From: Panicum virgatum
Taxonomy: Eukaryota; Streptophyta; Magnoliopsida; Poales; Poaceae
DNA: 64,000 bases
Assembly: GCF_016808335.1 (NCBI RefSeq)
Contig: NC_053138.1
Coordinates: 56,078,951 to 56,142,950 of the forward strand
Direction of reading: 5' to 3'
Shown here: one piece after another, positions 1-10,018 of the stretch
Layout: each line of letters begins with the position of its first letter
Position numbering within the stretch: the first letter of the stretch is position 1
Made by a program: the position numbers and the translations under genes
Notes under the pieces: model-generated
The model's database searches: none
Told to the model about the DNA's origin: nothing
The model's input: the letters and a program-made list of their open reading frames with translations, nothing else

Positions 1-8
1 TGCATGTA

Positions 9-640
9 TTAGAAATAATCATCATGATCGGGATTAGCTGGATCATAAGTCTCATTATCACTATCACGCATGTCGAACAAATCATGCCCGTGCCCCGAAG
101 GAGGAATGTTGTCATCAGTGTCATTGCCTAAATGTAATCGCTCAAGTAACTCTAAGTCCTTTACATTATTAACCTCATCTCCAGCATTCTCGTCTACAAC
201 CCTTTCATTGTCTACTTCCATTCCGATCGCTTCGGTTAAGTCTATCTCAAAACTCCCTTCTAGCCCATCTTCTAGACATAACTCTCCATCATATGTGTTT
301 GGGTTTATATTGTAATCTTCATTGTTTGGGATAGGTAGTTTACCGTGTGGCGATACCTTTTACACAACATCCTAACCCTTGAGACAGATGTCGGTTTGGC
401 ACCGGTATGAGAGATAATAAACTTGTGTGGCCTGTTGAGCCATAATATAGACATCGTCTCCTGGTAAGACGGATGATTGTCAAATTTCGACTAGACCAAG
501 ATTAGGGGTCCGTCTCACTACTTGAGGATCAAACTAATGGCATTTGAATATGATAGGATTCAGTGGTTTGCAACCATAAAACATGAGTTCATCCATCCTC
601 TAACATATCAGCGAGTAATATAAAAATCAATTGCATCTAC
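9..640 (-). pseudogene. CACTA element DUF4216-type protein, C-terminal remnant
   Basis: The minus-strand frame is open from about 340 to 9 and ends in an acidic tail closing with DPANPDHDDYF and a stop. Upstream, the same frame continues through several nonsense codons to about 640, with recognisable pieces such as LNPIIFKCH, ATQVYYLSYRCQTD and VSPHGKLPIPNNEDYN. This succession is what I know from the DUF4216 region at the end of grass CACTA (En/Spm) TNP2-type proteins; the function of that domain is unknown. No TNP2 transposase core is visible in the window. The piece is decayed (stops near 550, 440 and 370). It probably belongs to the CACTA element whose terminus is at 63561. The family call rests on remembered family sequence. 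Confidence 0.6.
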
Positions 641-697
641 ACGATGTTTATACTATCTAAAATAGGTGAAGATAGGTCCTAATCCCACCCGAGGATG

Positions 698-779
698 CGT
701 AGATGAGGTTAGTTTCCATGCTCTACTCCTATCCGAGATAGAATTTCGGCGGCACCTCCCTGCTGTTCTCCAAATACAC
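698..779 (+). repeat. Inverted repeat, left arm (partner 39513-39594)
   Basis: The reverse complement of 39513-39594 aligns over all 82 bases without a gap, with about 13 mismatches counted by eye (about 84% identity). Without the SIRE insertion the two arms would be separated by only 58 bp, so the pre-insertion locus could form a hairpin. Either strand can be read as a short ORF, but neither resembles a known protein to me. Confidence 0.75.
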
Positions 780-818
780 GTCCTGGTAGTGAGATTGTGT
801 ATTCGAATTTCTGAATAT

Positions 819-823
819 ACGTC
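819..823. repeat. Target-site duplication ACGTC, left copy
   Basis: The same five bases follow the 3' LTR at 39494-39498, so both ends of the SIRE element come from one insertion event. Confidence 0.9.
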
Positions 824-1267
824 TGTAAGCATCTAGGGCCTCTAGGTATGTTTCGGTGATTAATGACAACCATTATTGTGACTAATGAGTTTGTGCAGCT
901 TAATGAAACATTATCGCTCATTTGGTCATATGTCAAAGAGGCCCCTCAATTTCATTATTCAAAAAGGCGATCTCGGTATTCAACTCAAATATGTAACAAG
1001 ACTAAGGATCTTTCTAGTCCTAAGTGTCGTAAGATTGAGAAGGACACTTAGATTAGTATATGTTTTATAGTTTTGTAGAGGTCGCACTATTAAGAGGGGT
1101 TAAGGCCAAGTAACTTGAGCATGGACATGGTCAATTAAAAATGGATGCACACTATGGTCACTCAGGTTATTAGAATTTCAAATAAGTGGTTTTCAACTTA
1201 TATCTCAAGAATATTTGGATTTCATTCAAGACTCAAATCAGAAAAGGCAAAATCAGAAAAAGTCTAT

Positions 1268-1712
1268 ACACCGGTTTAACCGACGACTACATTTTTCTAT
1301 ACGTCGGTTAAACGCAGTAAACAGAGTCTGGACAATTACATACACCGGTTAAACCGACGATGTTTGAAATTAACATCGGTGCAGTTGTCCAGAACGTTGG
1401 TTTTCCAGGGTGTTTCAAGGTTATATACACCGGTTAAACTGATGATATTTGAAATCAACGTCGGTGCATTGGTGGGATTTCAGAAGTTACACTCACCGGT
1501 TAAACCGACGATGGATTTGAGTTAACGTCGGTGCAGTTGTCCAGAGAGTTGGTTTTTCAGTTGATCAGTGGACAACTACACTCACCGGTTAAACCGATGA
1601 TACGTCGGTTAATCTGCCCGAGTTGTAACGGCTAGTTTTCCAAATGGGCAGTTTACATTCATCGGTTAAACCGACGATGACTTTTGGAGGACCGTCGGAT
1701 TAACCGGCGTGA
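1268..1712. repeat. Array of CCGGTTTAACCG-type palindromes in SIRE 5' LTR
   Basis: The motif CACCGGTTAAACCGACG and its complement CGTCGGTTAAAC/CGTCGGTGCA recur about every 40-80 bp, alternating in orientation. The core GGTTTAACC/GGTTAAACC is self-complementary. The array ends about 50 bp upstream of the TATA-like stretch. The same array is in the 3' LTR (38274-38715), and more copies lie downstream of pol (8565-8880). A role as an enhancer or transcription-factor site is inference only. Confidence 0.75.
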
Positions 1713-1760
1713 AGTACTTTTCTGGCAGCTTTTCTCCCACGGCTCTATTCTTGTGAGTTG

Positions 1761-1774
1761 CCTATATATACACC
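1761..1774 (+). promoter_or_regulatory. TATA-like element of the SIRE 5' LTR
   Basis: CCTATATATACACC is the only strong TATA-box match near the palindrome array and lies in the expected part of the LTR. The counterpart in the 3' LTR is at about 38766-38779. The transcription start was not determined. Confidence 0.45.
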
Positions 1775-2488
1775 TCCAATGAGTCATTTTGAGTTCTCTT
1801 GACACCAGGCAACATTCATACACTCATACTATTGTTGAGAGCCACCTTGAGCTTCATCTTCCACACATTTGTTTATTCAATCATTCAAGAAGCAAGACTA
1901 AGGACTTGAGTAGAGAGAAGTTTGTGTGCATCTGTTCTTGGTGATCGGTTCTTGCTCAAGTGAAGGCCTTAGCTTGTTACTCTTGGTGATTGGCAGCACC
2001 TAGGCGATCTTGGTGATTGAGGTGTTTCTTCCGGAGCTTGCCAAGGATTGTGGGAGCCCGAAGAAGTCTGTACGTGGCTTGAGCTCCACCACGCTGGGAT
2101 GGTGAACGGAGACTCTTAGTGAGCGCCCTCGTCTCGGTGACATGGGAGGTGACAAGACTCTTAGTGAGTGTCACAACGTGGATTAGGGGTGTGTGCCAAC
2201 ACATCGACACCACGGGAAAAAATCCGGTTGTCTCTTGCCCACTCTTTACTTTCAAGCACTTACTTTCATGCAATTATTCATATGCTTGAACTTAGAGATC
2301 ATAACTTAGCTCTACCTTGCTTAGTTTCATACCTTGTTGTATCTTTGGTAGCTTGTGTAGTGTGCTTAGTTAGCCGGTTGATGAATTGAGCCTTACTAGT
2401 ATTGCATAGGTTAATGTTGTTTTATTTTGTCTTAGAAATTTGAAAAAGGCCCAATTCACCCCCCTCTTGGTCCATCGATCCTTACAAT

Positions 2489-2500
2489 TGGTATCAGAGC
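2489..2500 (+). other. Primer binding site (initiator-Met tRNA), SIRE element
   Basis: TGGTATCAGAGC, two bases after the 5' LTR end, is complementary to the 3' end of plant initiator methionine tRNA, the usual primer of copia elements. Confidence 0.9.
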
Positions 2501-2542
2501 CTCGTTGCTCATTTGGATCATTAGGCTTCACCGCCTAGAGCT

Positions 2543-4653
2543 ATGGCCAAGATGGGTGGTTCGCCGCCTCACTTCGAGGGCAAGAACTTTGCATATTGGA
2601 AAGTTCGCATGGCCGCATATCTTGATGCAATTGCCACCGAAGTATGGTTAGCGACTAAGACCGGGTTCATCGGAAATCCTACTCCCGAACAATTAAAGTG
2701 GAATGCAAAGGCTAGAAATGCAATTTTTGAAGCCATTAGTGAGGAAGTCTTTGCTAGTGTAAATGGCATGGACTTAGCAAGTGATATTTGGAAAGAGCTA
2801 ATTGAAATTCATGAAGGCTCCACAAAAGTTTGTGAACAAAAATATCACTTGTTTAGAGCTAAGTATGATTCTTTTAAAATGCTAGCTCATGAAAATTTCA
2901 ATTATATGTATTCTCGCTTGAATGCCATTGTCAAGGACATTAATGCTCTTGAAGTATCTAAAATTGACAGTGGCTCCATCAACCGCAAGATTCTCATGCT
3001 CCTTCCGAAGCCCAAGTACAACATCATCAATGCTATGCTTCAAAAGGAAAATCTTGATATGATGGAAGTGGGAGAGCTTGTGGGCGAAATTCGCGCTCAT
3101 GAAATGGGTATCCTTGGTATGTCCGAAGAGCCAACTACAAGCAAAACAATCGCTCTCAAAACCAAGGCCAACAAACACTGCAAGTTCAAGATGATCAAGC
3201 AAGAATCAAGCTCAAGCAATGAAGAGGATGATCATCATGAAATCTCATCCGATGATGAAGATGATGGAGAACTTGCTCTCATGATGATAAAGTTCACCCG
3301 CTTGAGTGACAAGATCAACAAGAAGGGTTACAACTTTGACCCTAAAAGAAGAATGTTCCGGCCAAGGGAAGATGTCAAGCACAAAACATGCTACAATTGT
3401 GGAGAAAAAGGCCACATCTCTCCCGATTGCCCCAAGCCGGACAAGAGAAAGAAGGACAACAAGAGCAAGCATCGCCATGATTCAAGCGATGATGATAAAG
3501 ATGAAAAGAAGAACAAGAACAAGAAACTTAGGAAGAAGAAGAGCCATGACAAGAAGACCAAGCTCTTCCCAAAGAAGAAAGGCCACACCAAGAGAAGCTT
3601 CTTGGTGGAAAAACAAGAATGGGTGACCGATGTTTCATCAAGTGAAGATTCAAGTGATGAAGAAGACATCGTCACCATCGCTCTCACAAATGAAGAACCA
3701 TCGCTACCTCCACCTCCCATGTGCCTCATGGCAAAAGGTAACACAAAGGTATGTGAGGTGGATAGTGATAGTGATAGTGATGATGAGCTTGACCCTTATG
3801 AGTTTACTAACGTCATTAATGAGTATACATCCGTTATCAAGAGGGAAAATGACAAAGTCAAGATTCTTGAGAGCACTCATGCCAAGTTAGAGCTTGCCCA
3901 CTCCGACTTACATGGCAAGTACAATGACTTGCTTAAAAAGCATAATGAGTCACTTGTACTTGCTAAGCAAGTTGAAGAGAGCCACAAAAGCTTAAACAAG
4001 AGCATAGGGAGTTGTTTCACAAATATCAAGAACTTGAACTTGCCTATGAAGCTATTGACCCAAGTCTTGAGAACTCTTTCAATGAAAATATTGAAAAGGT
4101 CAATGCTTCTACTTCATGTGATGACCTACTCATTGATGCAAGTGCTACTAATGTTGTGCCCGAGCTTGCTCCTTCTAGGGAAAAGGAATTGATGGATCAA
4201 GTGGCAAGCCTCAAGAGTAGTGTGGAGAAGCTCTCACGAGGAGAATACATCCACAAGGAAATTCTCTTCAACAATGCTCGTGACTATGGCAAGAGAGGTC
4301 TTGGTTCATTTCCGGAGCCAAATCAAGGCACTACTCCTTCTCCGGAGATCAAGACTAGCTTCATCAAGGAAGTTGGTTCATATTGCCAACATTACCAAGT
4401 CACTGGGCACAACACTAGGGAGTGCACCTTACCATCACACCCTCTTCCCACTTTACCAAAGAATTACTCATCAATGTTTCAAAATAACCATTTTCTTTTG
4501 AGTAAAGTGAAGGGCAAGGTGAAGGCCAAATTCATTGGCAAAATCACTAAGGAGTCAAAGAAGAAGCTCCCCAAGCAACTTTGGGTCCCCAAAGCTCTTG
4601 TCACACATGTGCAAGGCCCAAAGCTCGCTTGGGTTCCAAAAACTCAAAATTGA
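2543..4653 (+). pseudogene. gag: SIRE element gag (nucleocapsid/capsid), frameshifted
   Basis: The ATG at 2543 opens a 549-codon frame. Its N-terminus (FEGKNFAYWKVRM) and a CCHC zinc knuckle (CYNCGEKGHISPDC, about residue 284) are typical of copia Gag, which packages element RNA into cytoplasmic particles. Long Lys/Asp/Glu-rich linkers follow the knuckle. Near 3998-4012 the homologous reading moves to the next frame (FHKYQELELAYEAID onward) and runs to TGA at 4651. The frame-2 continuation to 4192 is therefore nonsense. One frameshift separates this copy from an intact Gag of roughly 700 residues. Pol follows in the same frame as the Gag C-terminal part. Confidence 0.88.
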
Positions 4654-4668
4654 TTCTCATGTGTGTAG

Positions 4669-7600
4669 GTGAACTACAAAGCCGGTGGAAAACATTGGGT
4701 ACTTGATAGCGGTTGCTCTCAACACATGACCGGCAATGATAGCATGTTCACCTCTCTTGAAGACCCCGGCGATCATGAACATGTCTCCTATGGTGATAAC
4801 TCAAGGGGAAAAGTTTTAGGTTTGGGTAGAATAGCAATTTCTAAAGATTTATCCATTTCTAATGTCTTGTTTGTAGAAGCACTTAGTTTTAATCTTATTT
4901 CAATTGCTCAATTATGTGATCTTGGACTAACGTGTACCTTTGACAAGAATGGTGTTGTAGTAACTCTTGAAGAAGATAAGTCATTGGTATTCACGGGGTT
5001 TAGACATGGCAATATTTACTTGGTGGATTTCTCTTCAAAGCAAACAAGCTCCATGACATGCCTCTTCACCAAGTCGTCTCTTGGGTGGCTTTGGCATAGA
5101 AGAATTGCTCATATTGGCATGAGCAACCTCAAGAAAGCCCACAAGAGAGGGATGATCACCGGCTTGAAGGATGTCACATTTGACAAGAACAAACTATGTA
5201 AAGCATGTCAAGCCAAAAAGCAAGTTGCAACACATCATCCTATCAAGACGATGTTGTTTACCTCCAAGCCGCTCGAGCTACTTCACATGGATCTTTTTGG
5301 TCCAACCACATACAAGAGCATTGGTTGTAACCTCTATTGCCTAGTAATCGTTGATGATTTTTCACATTATACTTGGGTCATGTTTCTAGGCGATAAGGGT
5401 GAAACTCCGGAAGTCTTTAAGACATTTGCAAGAAGAGCTCAAAGGGAGTACAACTCCCCAATTGTGAAGATCTGGAGTGACAACAGCACCGAGTTCAAAA
5501 ATATGAAGATTGAAGAATGGTGCGATGAAGAGGGCATCAAGCATGAGTTCTCCGCCACCTACACGCCTCAACAAAATAGAGTGGTGGAAAGAAAGAACAA
5601 GACACTAATCACTCTAGCAAGAGCAATGTTGGATGATTATGGCACGTCCGAGAAGTTTTGGGCGGAAGCAATCAGCACGGCTTGCCATGCATCCAACCGA
5701 GTGTATCCCCACCGACTCCTCAAGAAAACGCCATATGAACTCATCACCGGGAAGAAACCAAACATATCCTACTTTCGAGTCTTTGGTTGCAAATGCTTCA
5801 TTTATAAAAAGAAAAGGCTCGGTAAGTTTGAGAGTAGATGTGATGAAGGATTCTTTCTTGGTTATGCATCAAACTCCAAAGCATATAGAGTATTCAATCA
5901 AACCTCCGAGTTAGTTGAAGAAACATGTGAAGTGGAGTTTGATGAATCTAATGGTTCCCAAGAGGAGGTTGTTGGCTATGACAATGTAGGTGATGAGGAG
6001 ATTGATGAAGCTTTGAAGAAGATGTCCATTGGGGATATCAAGCCGGAAGAGGTGCATGAAGGCAATGATCAAGGGGGAGGACCTTCCTCGTCTACACCGA
6101 GCACCTCCATGGCACCCCAAGTGGATGAAGATAAAGAAAAATATGATCCACAATCTCAAGAAAGTGTTCCAACGCCAACACCCCAAGTCCAAGAACAAGA
6201 AGAGCAAAATGTTCCACCACAAGCACAAGTCACTCATGATCCACCTCAACAAACATCCACGCATGAACCGCTTGTGAAGCATGGTCGCATCTCCAAGGAT
6301 CATCCAATTGATCAAATCATTGGTAGTCCTTCTAAGGGAGTAAGAACTCGTTCTAAGCATGCTTCATTTTGCGAACATCACTCGTTTATTTCTTGTATTG
6401 AACCCACTAGCATAGAGGAAGCGCTTGAGGACTCGGATTGGGTGATGGCCATGCAAGAAGAATTGAACAACTTCACCCGCAATGAAGTTTGGGTCCTCGA
6501 AGCTCCTCCGAAAGACAAGAACATCATCGGCACTAAGTGGGTCTTCCGATACAAGCAAGATGAACATGGCGTGGTGATACGCAATAAAGCAAGACTTGTG
6601 GAAAAAAGGTTCTCTCAAGTCGAAGGTTTAGATTTTGGTGAAACTTTTGCTCCAGTCGCTAGACTTGAAGCTATCCGCATCTTTCTTGCTTACTCTTCAC
6701 ATCATAATATCAAGTTATATCAAATGAATGTGAAAAGTGCTTTCTTAAATGGCGTTATTAACGAACTTGTTTGTGTTGAGCAACCTCCCGGGTTTGAAGA
6801 TTCGAGGAATCCTAACCATGTTTATAGGTTGCACAAGGCACTCTATGGGCTCAAACAAGCTCCAAGGGCTTGGTATGAGAGGCTTCGTGACTTCCTAATC
6901 ATGCAAGGCTTCAAGATCGGGAGGGTGGACACCACATTGTTCACAAAAGACGTCAACGGGGATCTTTTCATTTGTCAAATCTATGTTGACGATATTATCT
7001 TTGGCTCAACTAATGATTTACTAAGCCATGAGTTTGCTACCATGATGTCTAGGAAATTCGAGATGTCCATGATCGGCGAATTGACCTTCTTCCTTGGTTT
7101 TCAAGTCAAACAATTGAAGGAAGGGACATTCATCCATCAAGAAAAATATACTAAAGATATCTTGATTAAGTTCAAGATGGATGAATGCAAGCCGATCAAG
7201 ACACCCATGACAACCAATGGGCATCTCGACTTGGATGTGGACGGTAAACCGGTTGATCAATCCCTCTATCGCTCTATGATAGGGTCTTTGCTTTACCTTA
7301 CCGCATCTAGGCCCCATATAATGTTTAGTGTGTGCTTGTGTGCCCGCTTTCAAGCAAACCCAAAGGAATCACACCTCTCGGCTGTGAATAGGATCCTTCG
7401 GTATCTCAAGCACACCCCAAGCATAGGCTTGTGGTACCCCAAAGGCGCTAGCTTAGATCTCTTGGGATACTCGGATTCGGATTTTGCCGGAAGCCGTGTG
7501 GATCGCAAGAGTACCTCCGGGGGTTGCCACTTGCTTGGGCGTTCTCTAGTTTCTTGGTCGAGTAAGAAGCAAAATTCCGTGGCTTTGTCCACCGCGGAAG

Positions 7601-7935
7601 CGGAATATATAGCGGCCGGTGCATGTTGTGCCCAAATCCTATATATGAAGCAAACCCTTTTGGACTTTGGTGTGAAACTAGATAGGATACCACTCCTTTG
7701 TGACAATGAAAGTGCCGTAAAAATTGCCAAAAATCCGGTTCAACACTCTCACACAAAGCACAATGATATTCGCCATCACTTCTTGCATGATCACGAAGCT
7801 AAAGGAGACATATCTCTTCAAGGTGTGAGATCCGAGGAGCAATTAGCGGATATATTCACAAAACCATTAGACGAGAGTACATTTGTTAGGCTAAGGAATG
7901 AGCTTAATGTATTAGATGCAGCAAACGTCATGTAA
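4669..7935 (+). CDS. pol: SIRE element pol: protease, integrase, reverse transcriptase, RNase H
   Basis: A 1088-codon frame with domains in copia order. Protease has WVLDSGCSQHMTG near residue 13. The integrase zinc finger ends CKACQAKK, and the integrase core runs from MDLFGPT through VDDFSHYTW to the Glu-bearing VVERKNKT. RT has YVDDIIFGSTN. RNase H has LLGYSDSDFAG and ALSTAEAEY, ending with the usual FTKPLD tail. No ATG starts it: it lies in frame with Gag, separated by TGA (4651) and TAG (4666), so it would be made as a Gag-Pol fusion by readthrough or after stop loss. The RT motif reads MNVKSAFLNG, where the family has MDVKSAFLNG. The first catalytic Asp (codon 6727-6729) is thus Asn, and this RT is probably dead. 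Confidence 0.92.
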   Translation: MNYKAGGKHWVLDSGCSQHMTGNDSMFTSLEDPGDHEHVSYGDNSRGKVLGLGRIAISKDLSISNVLFVEALSFNLISIAQLCDLGLTCTFDKNGVVVTLEEDKSLVFTGFRHGNIYLVDFSSKQTSSMTCLFTKSSLGWLWHRRIAHIGMSNLKKAHKRGMITGLKDVTFDKNKLCKACQAKKQVATHHPIKTMLFTSKPLELLHMDLFGPTTYKSIGCNLYCLVIVDDFSHYTWVMFLGDKGETPEVFKTFARRAQREYNSPIVKIWSDNSTEFKNMKIEEWCDEEGIKHEFSATYTPQQNRVVERKNKTLITLARAMLDDYGTSEKFWAEAISTACHASNRVYPHRLLKKTPYELITGKKPNISYFRVFGCKCFIYKKKRLGKFESRCDEGFFLGYASNSKAYRVFNQTSELVEETCEVEFDESNGSQEEVVGYDNVGDEEIDEALKKMSIGDIKPEEVHEGNDQGGGPSSSTPSTSMAPQVDEDKEKYDPQSQESVPTPTPQVQEQEEQNVPPQAQVTHDPPQQTSTHEPLVKHGRISKDHPIDQIIGSPSKGVRTRSKHASFCEHHSFISCIEPTSIEEALEDSDWVMAMQEELNNFTRNEVWVLEAPPKDKNIIGTKWVFRYKQDEHGVVIRNKARLVEKRFSQVEGLDFGETFAPVARLEAIRIFLAYSSHHNIKLYQMNVKSAFLNGVINELVCVEQPPGFEDSRNPNHVYRLHKALYGLKQAPRAWYERLRDFLIMQGFKIGRVDTTLFTKDVNGDLFICQIYVDDIIFGSTNDLLSHEFATMMSRKFEMSMIGELTFFLGFQVKQLKEGTFIHQEKYTKDILIKFKMDECKPIKTPMTTNGHLDLDVDGKPVDQSLYRSMIGSLLYLTASRPHIMFSVCLCARFQANPKESHLSAVNRILRYLKHTPSIGLWYPKGASLDLLGYSDSDFAGSRVDRKSTSGGCHLLGRSLVSWSSKKQNSVALSTAEAEYIAAGACCAQILYMKQTLLDFGVKLDRIPLLCDNESAVKIAKNPVQHSHTKHNDIRHHFLHDHEAKGDISLQGVRSEEQLADIFTKPLDESTFVRLRNELNVLDAANVM

Positions 7936-9197
7936 GTTGCCATGTCATATAAAAAAAATGCATACATATAGGACACTTGTCTAACCATGGTAAGATAGTG
8001 ATGAGCATGGGTCTAGCTAGAGGTGGTGGTCCACTTGTTTTCCTCTAGGCTTGTAGAAAGGCTCATCATGAACAAGCTTCCCGTGTGTTCAAACTTGACA
8101 AGTAGAACTTAAATTCTTGTTATGCATTTCCTGTCATATAGATGTGCACTTCATGTTTACTCTTTTTTTGCATGTGGTTTTAGCTTGCACCATCATTGCA
8201 TACGTAAGGGTAACAACGGAGATCACTTGATGAAAATGAGACTTGTTTCATATGCAAGATCTTAATTCATGAAAAGTGAAAAGAGCAAAGTGTTAGTCGC
8301 GTTATTGCCTAGTGAGTTATGTCATGATGAGTTTGAAGCTCTCTATCTTCAATATTCCTATGATAAGGTTCATACATTTTATTTGGCGCTTTGTCTCGCT
8401 TTGCTGCTTTTCCTTGTGTTTGAAAAGAAAAACTACTAAGCTCTATGCTATCCTAATTATTTTGAGGGGTAAAGTCGCCTATGCAAGTCCATTAACTTGA
8501 GTTTAGTTGAATTTTATAAGTTTATTGGACTTAGCATAGAAGTGTGAGCTGAGTGAAGGTTTTTCGGGTTCACCGGTTAAACCGATGCTTAATGGATTTA
8601 CCCCATCGGTTTAACCGGCGTTACTAAGTTCTTTCTCAGCTCAGTCAAAATCAGGCATTCAACCAGCGTATGCAAATGTCGAAGCATCGGATCAACCGGT
8701 GAATGTAATGAAGTTCTGACCTAGCAATCAACCGGTGATAGCAGCGATCAACCGACGAGTTCAAAATTCATATCGTCGGTTCAACCGGCGTTCAGAAGAG
8801 TTTTTGCTGAGTCTCGGGTGAACTGAACCAATGCAATCAACTGGCGTTCTAAACCTAAGCATCGGTTTAACCGGCGTTAAGAAAAATCGCGGGGCCCACT
8901 TGTCATATATCTCTTGCTCGCACACCCCATGTTCTCTGTTTCACCCGTTTTCTCCCGACTCGAGCTGCCGCCGCTCGCCCACGCAGCCGCCGTCGCTCGT
9001 TCCACGCCGCCCGCCTGCACGCCACCGAGCCGCAGCCGCCGCGCCTCGCATCACCGCCGGCCCGCACCGCCGCCTGCGCTCTGTTCGACCACCGCCCACG
9101 CAGCTTGCGCCCGCACCGCTCCACGCCTCCACGCCGCCGCCACGCGCTCTGAGATGCCATTGCATACACCTCACGCCGCCCACGCAGCAGCACTTGC
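7936..9197. other. SIRE spacer between pol and third ORF
   Basis: No convincing gene is visible. 8565-8880 holds further GGTTTAACC-type palindromes like those in the LTR. 8930-9240 is C-rich with CGCC runs, and overlapping Pro/Ala/Arg-rich frames open on both strands by composition alone. This is the usual long leader ahead of the SIRE 3' ORF. Confidence 0.6.
8565..8880. repeat. GGTTTAACC-type palindrome cluster downstream of pol
   Basis: At least seven variants of CACCGGTTAAACCG, CATCGGTTTAACCGGCG and CAACCGGTGA occur within about 300 bp. They share the core of the LTR array at 1268-1712, although this segment is internal to the element. Confidence 0.7.
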
Positions 9198-10018
9198 ATG
9201 CCATTCACTTTGCGCCGCAACCCACACACACACACTCGCTCAGCGCTCGTAGGGTATTCGACGATTTGCCTGACCAAGACGGGCCGCGAGAAAAGGAAGG
9301 GGAAGGAGGTCGTGGTCGAGAAGCCAGTCCAAAAGCGGACTCGTGCAGAGAGGGAGGGCGAGAGGGCCGAGATGGTGGCCAAGGCCGCCGAGGAGCAGGC
9401 ATCAGGCCATGCTCGTCCGTTCAGTATCAGGGAGCAGCCCAGCAGGGGCAGGGGCAAGGGCAGAGGCCGAGGTATGGGCAGGGTCCGAGGTGCCAGGGCC
9501 ACCAGGGCTACGACTGAGGTAGTTGCAGAGTCAGATCGATCAGATTCTGATGCAGTTTCAGAGGCAGTACAGTCAGAGCAGTCTCAGGGAGAGAGTACTC
9601 AGGGGTCACCGACTCCACGACGTTCTGGCCGCACTCGGCAGACGTCCCCGGCAGGAGAGTCTTCGCCCGCGACCGAGCGTCGCACTGGACCGAGGACGCG
9701 AGGATGGCACCAGCCACTGGAGCCTCGCAGGTCCACAGCTGCTGCTGCAGCAGCTCACAGAGCCGAGGCCCTAGTGGCTGAGCGCGCAGTGTTCCGTATG
9801 GACACTGTTGTGCGTCTGGAGCCAGGTGTGCTGCTCCAGAACTTGACCAAGGCCAATGCGGCAAAGGTCAAGAGGCTCAGGTGGAGTGTAGCAGAGGAGG
9901 ACTAGTTCCCCATGACACGTGACAGCAGGGTTGACCATAGGTTCTGGATACTCCTTCAGGCCAGTTTCTACGAGACCTATCAGAGGAGGGGACATCGGAT
10001 CTTTCCACACAGAGTGCT
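9198..10018 (+). pseudogene. SIRE third ORF (env-like position), N-terminal part, split by insertion
   Basis: An Arg/Lys- and Ser-rich frame encodes a basic leader (KRKGKEVVVEKPVQKRTR), then Gly-Arg repeats and a Ser/Thr-rich linker. A TAG at 9903 interrupts it, but the frame continues sensibly to 10018. There the Athila-like element is inserted after the duplicated bases GTGCT. Removing the insert restores the frame exactly into 35762. SIRE-lineage elements carry an extra ORF here that is often called env-like; its function is unproven. The true start is uncertain: the ATG at 9198 is just the first Met in frame. Confidence 0.75.
10014..10018. repeat. Target-site duplication GTGCT, left copy
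   Basis: It is repeated at 35757-35761, directly after the 3' LTR. The duplication lies within codons of the SIRE third ORF. Confidence 0.9.

Larger units (their letters stand above)
641..823. other. Spacer between DUF4216 remnant and SIRE element, with one arm of an inverted repeat
   Basis: No gene is visible. Positions 698-779 form the left arm of an 82-bp inverted repeat whose partner is at 39513-39594. The last five bases, 819-823 (ACGTC), are the target-site duplication of the SIRE element. Confidence 0.6.
824..2486 (+). repeat. SIRE element 5' LTR
   Basis: 1663 bp with TG...CA ends, matching 37860-39493 almost throughout. The main difference is at 1058-1097, where this copy has about 40 bases not present in the 3' LTR. 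It contains an array of GGTTAAACC-type palindromes (1268-1712). A TATA-like stretch, CCTATATATACACC, at about 1761-1774 is a plausible promoter for the genomic RNA. Confidence 0.92.

Noticed and set aside
6364..7756. Several minus-strand frames opposite SIRE pol
   Set aside because: They are antisense shadows of conserved RT and RNase H codons.
8903..9502. Minus-strand Arg/Ala-rich frame opposite the SIRE third ORF
   Set aside because: It opens only because the region is very GC-rich; several overlapping frames do so on both strands and none resembles a protein.
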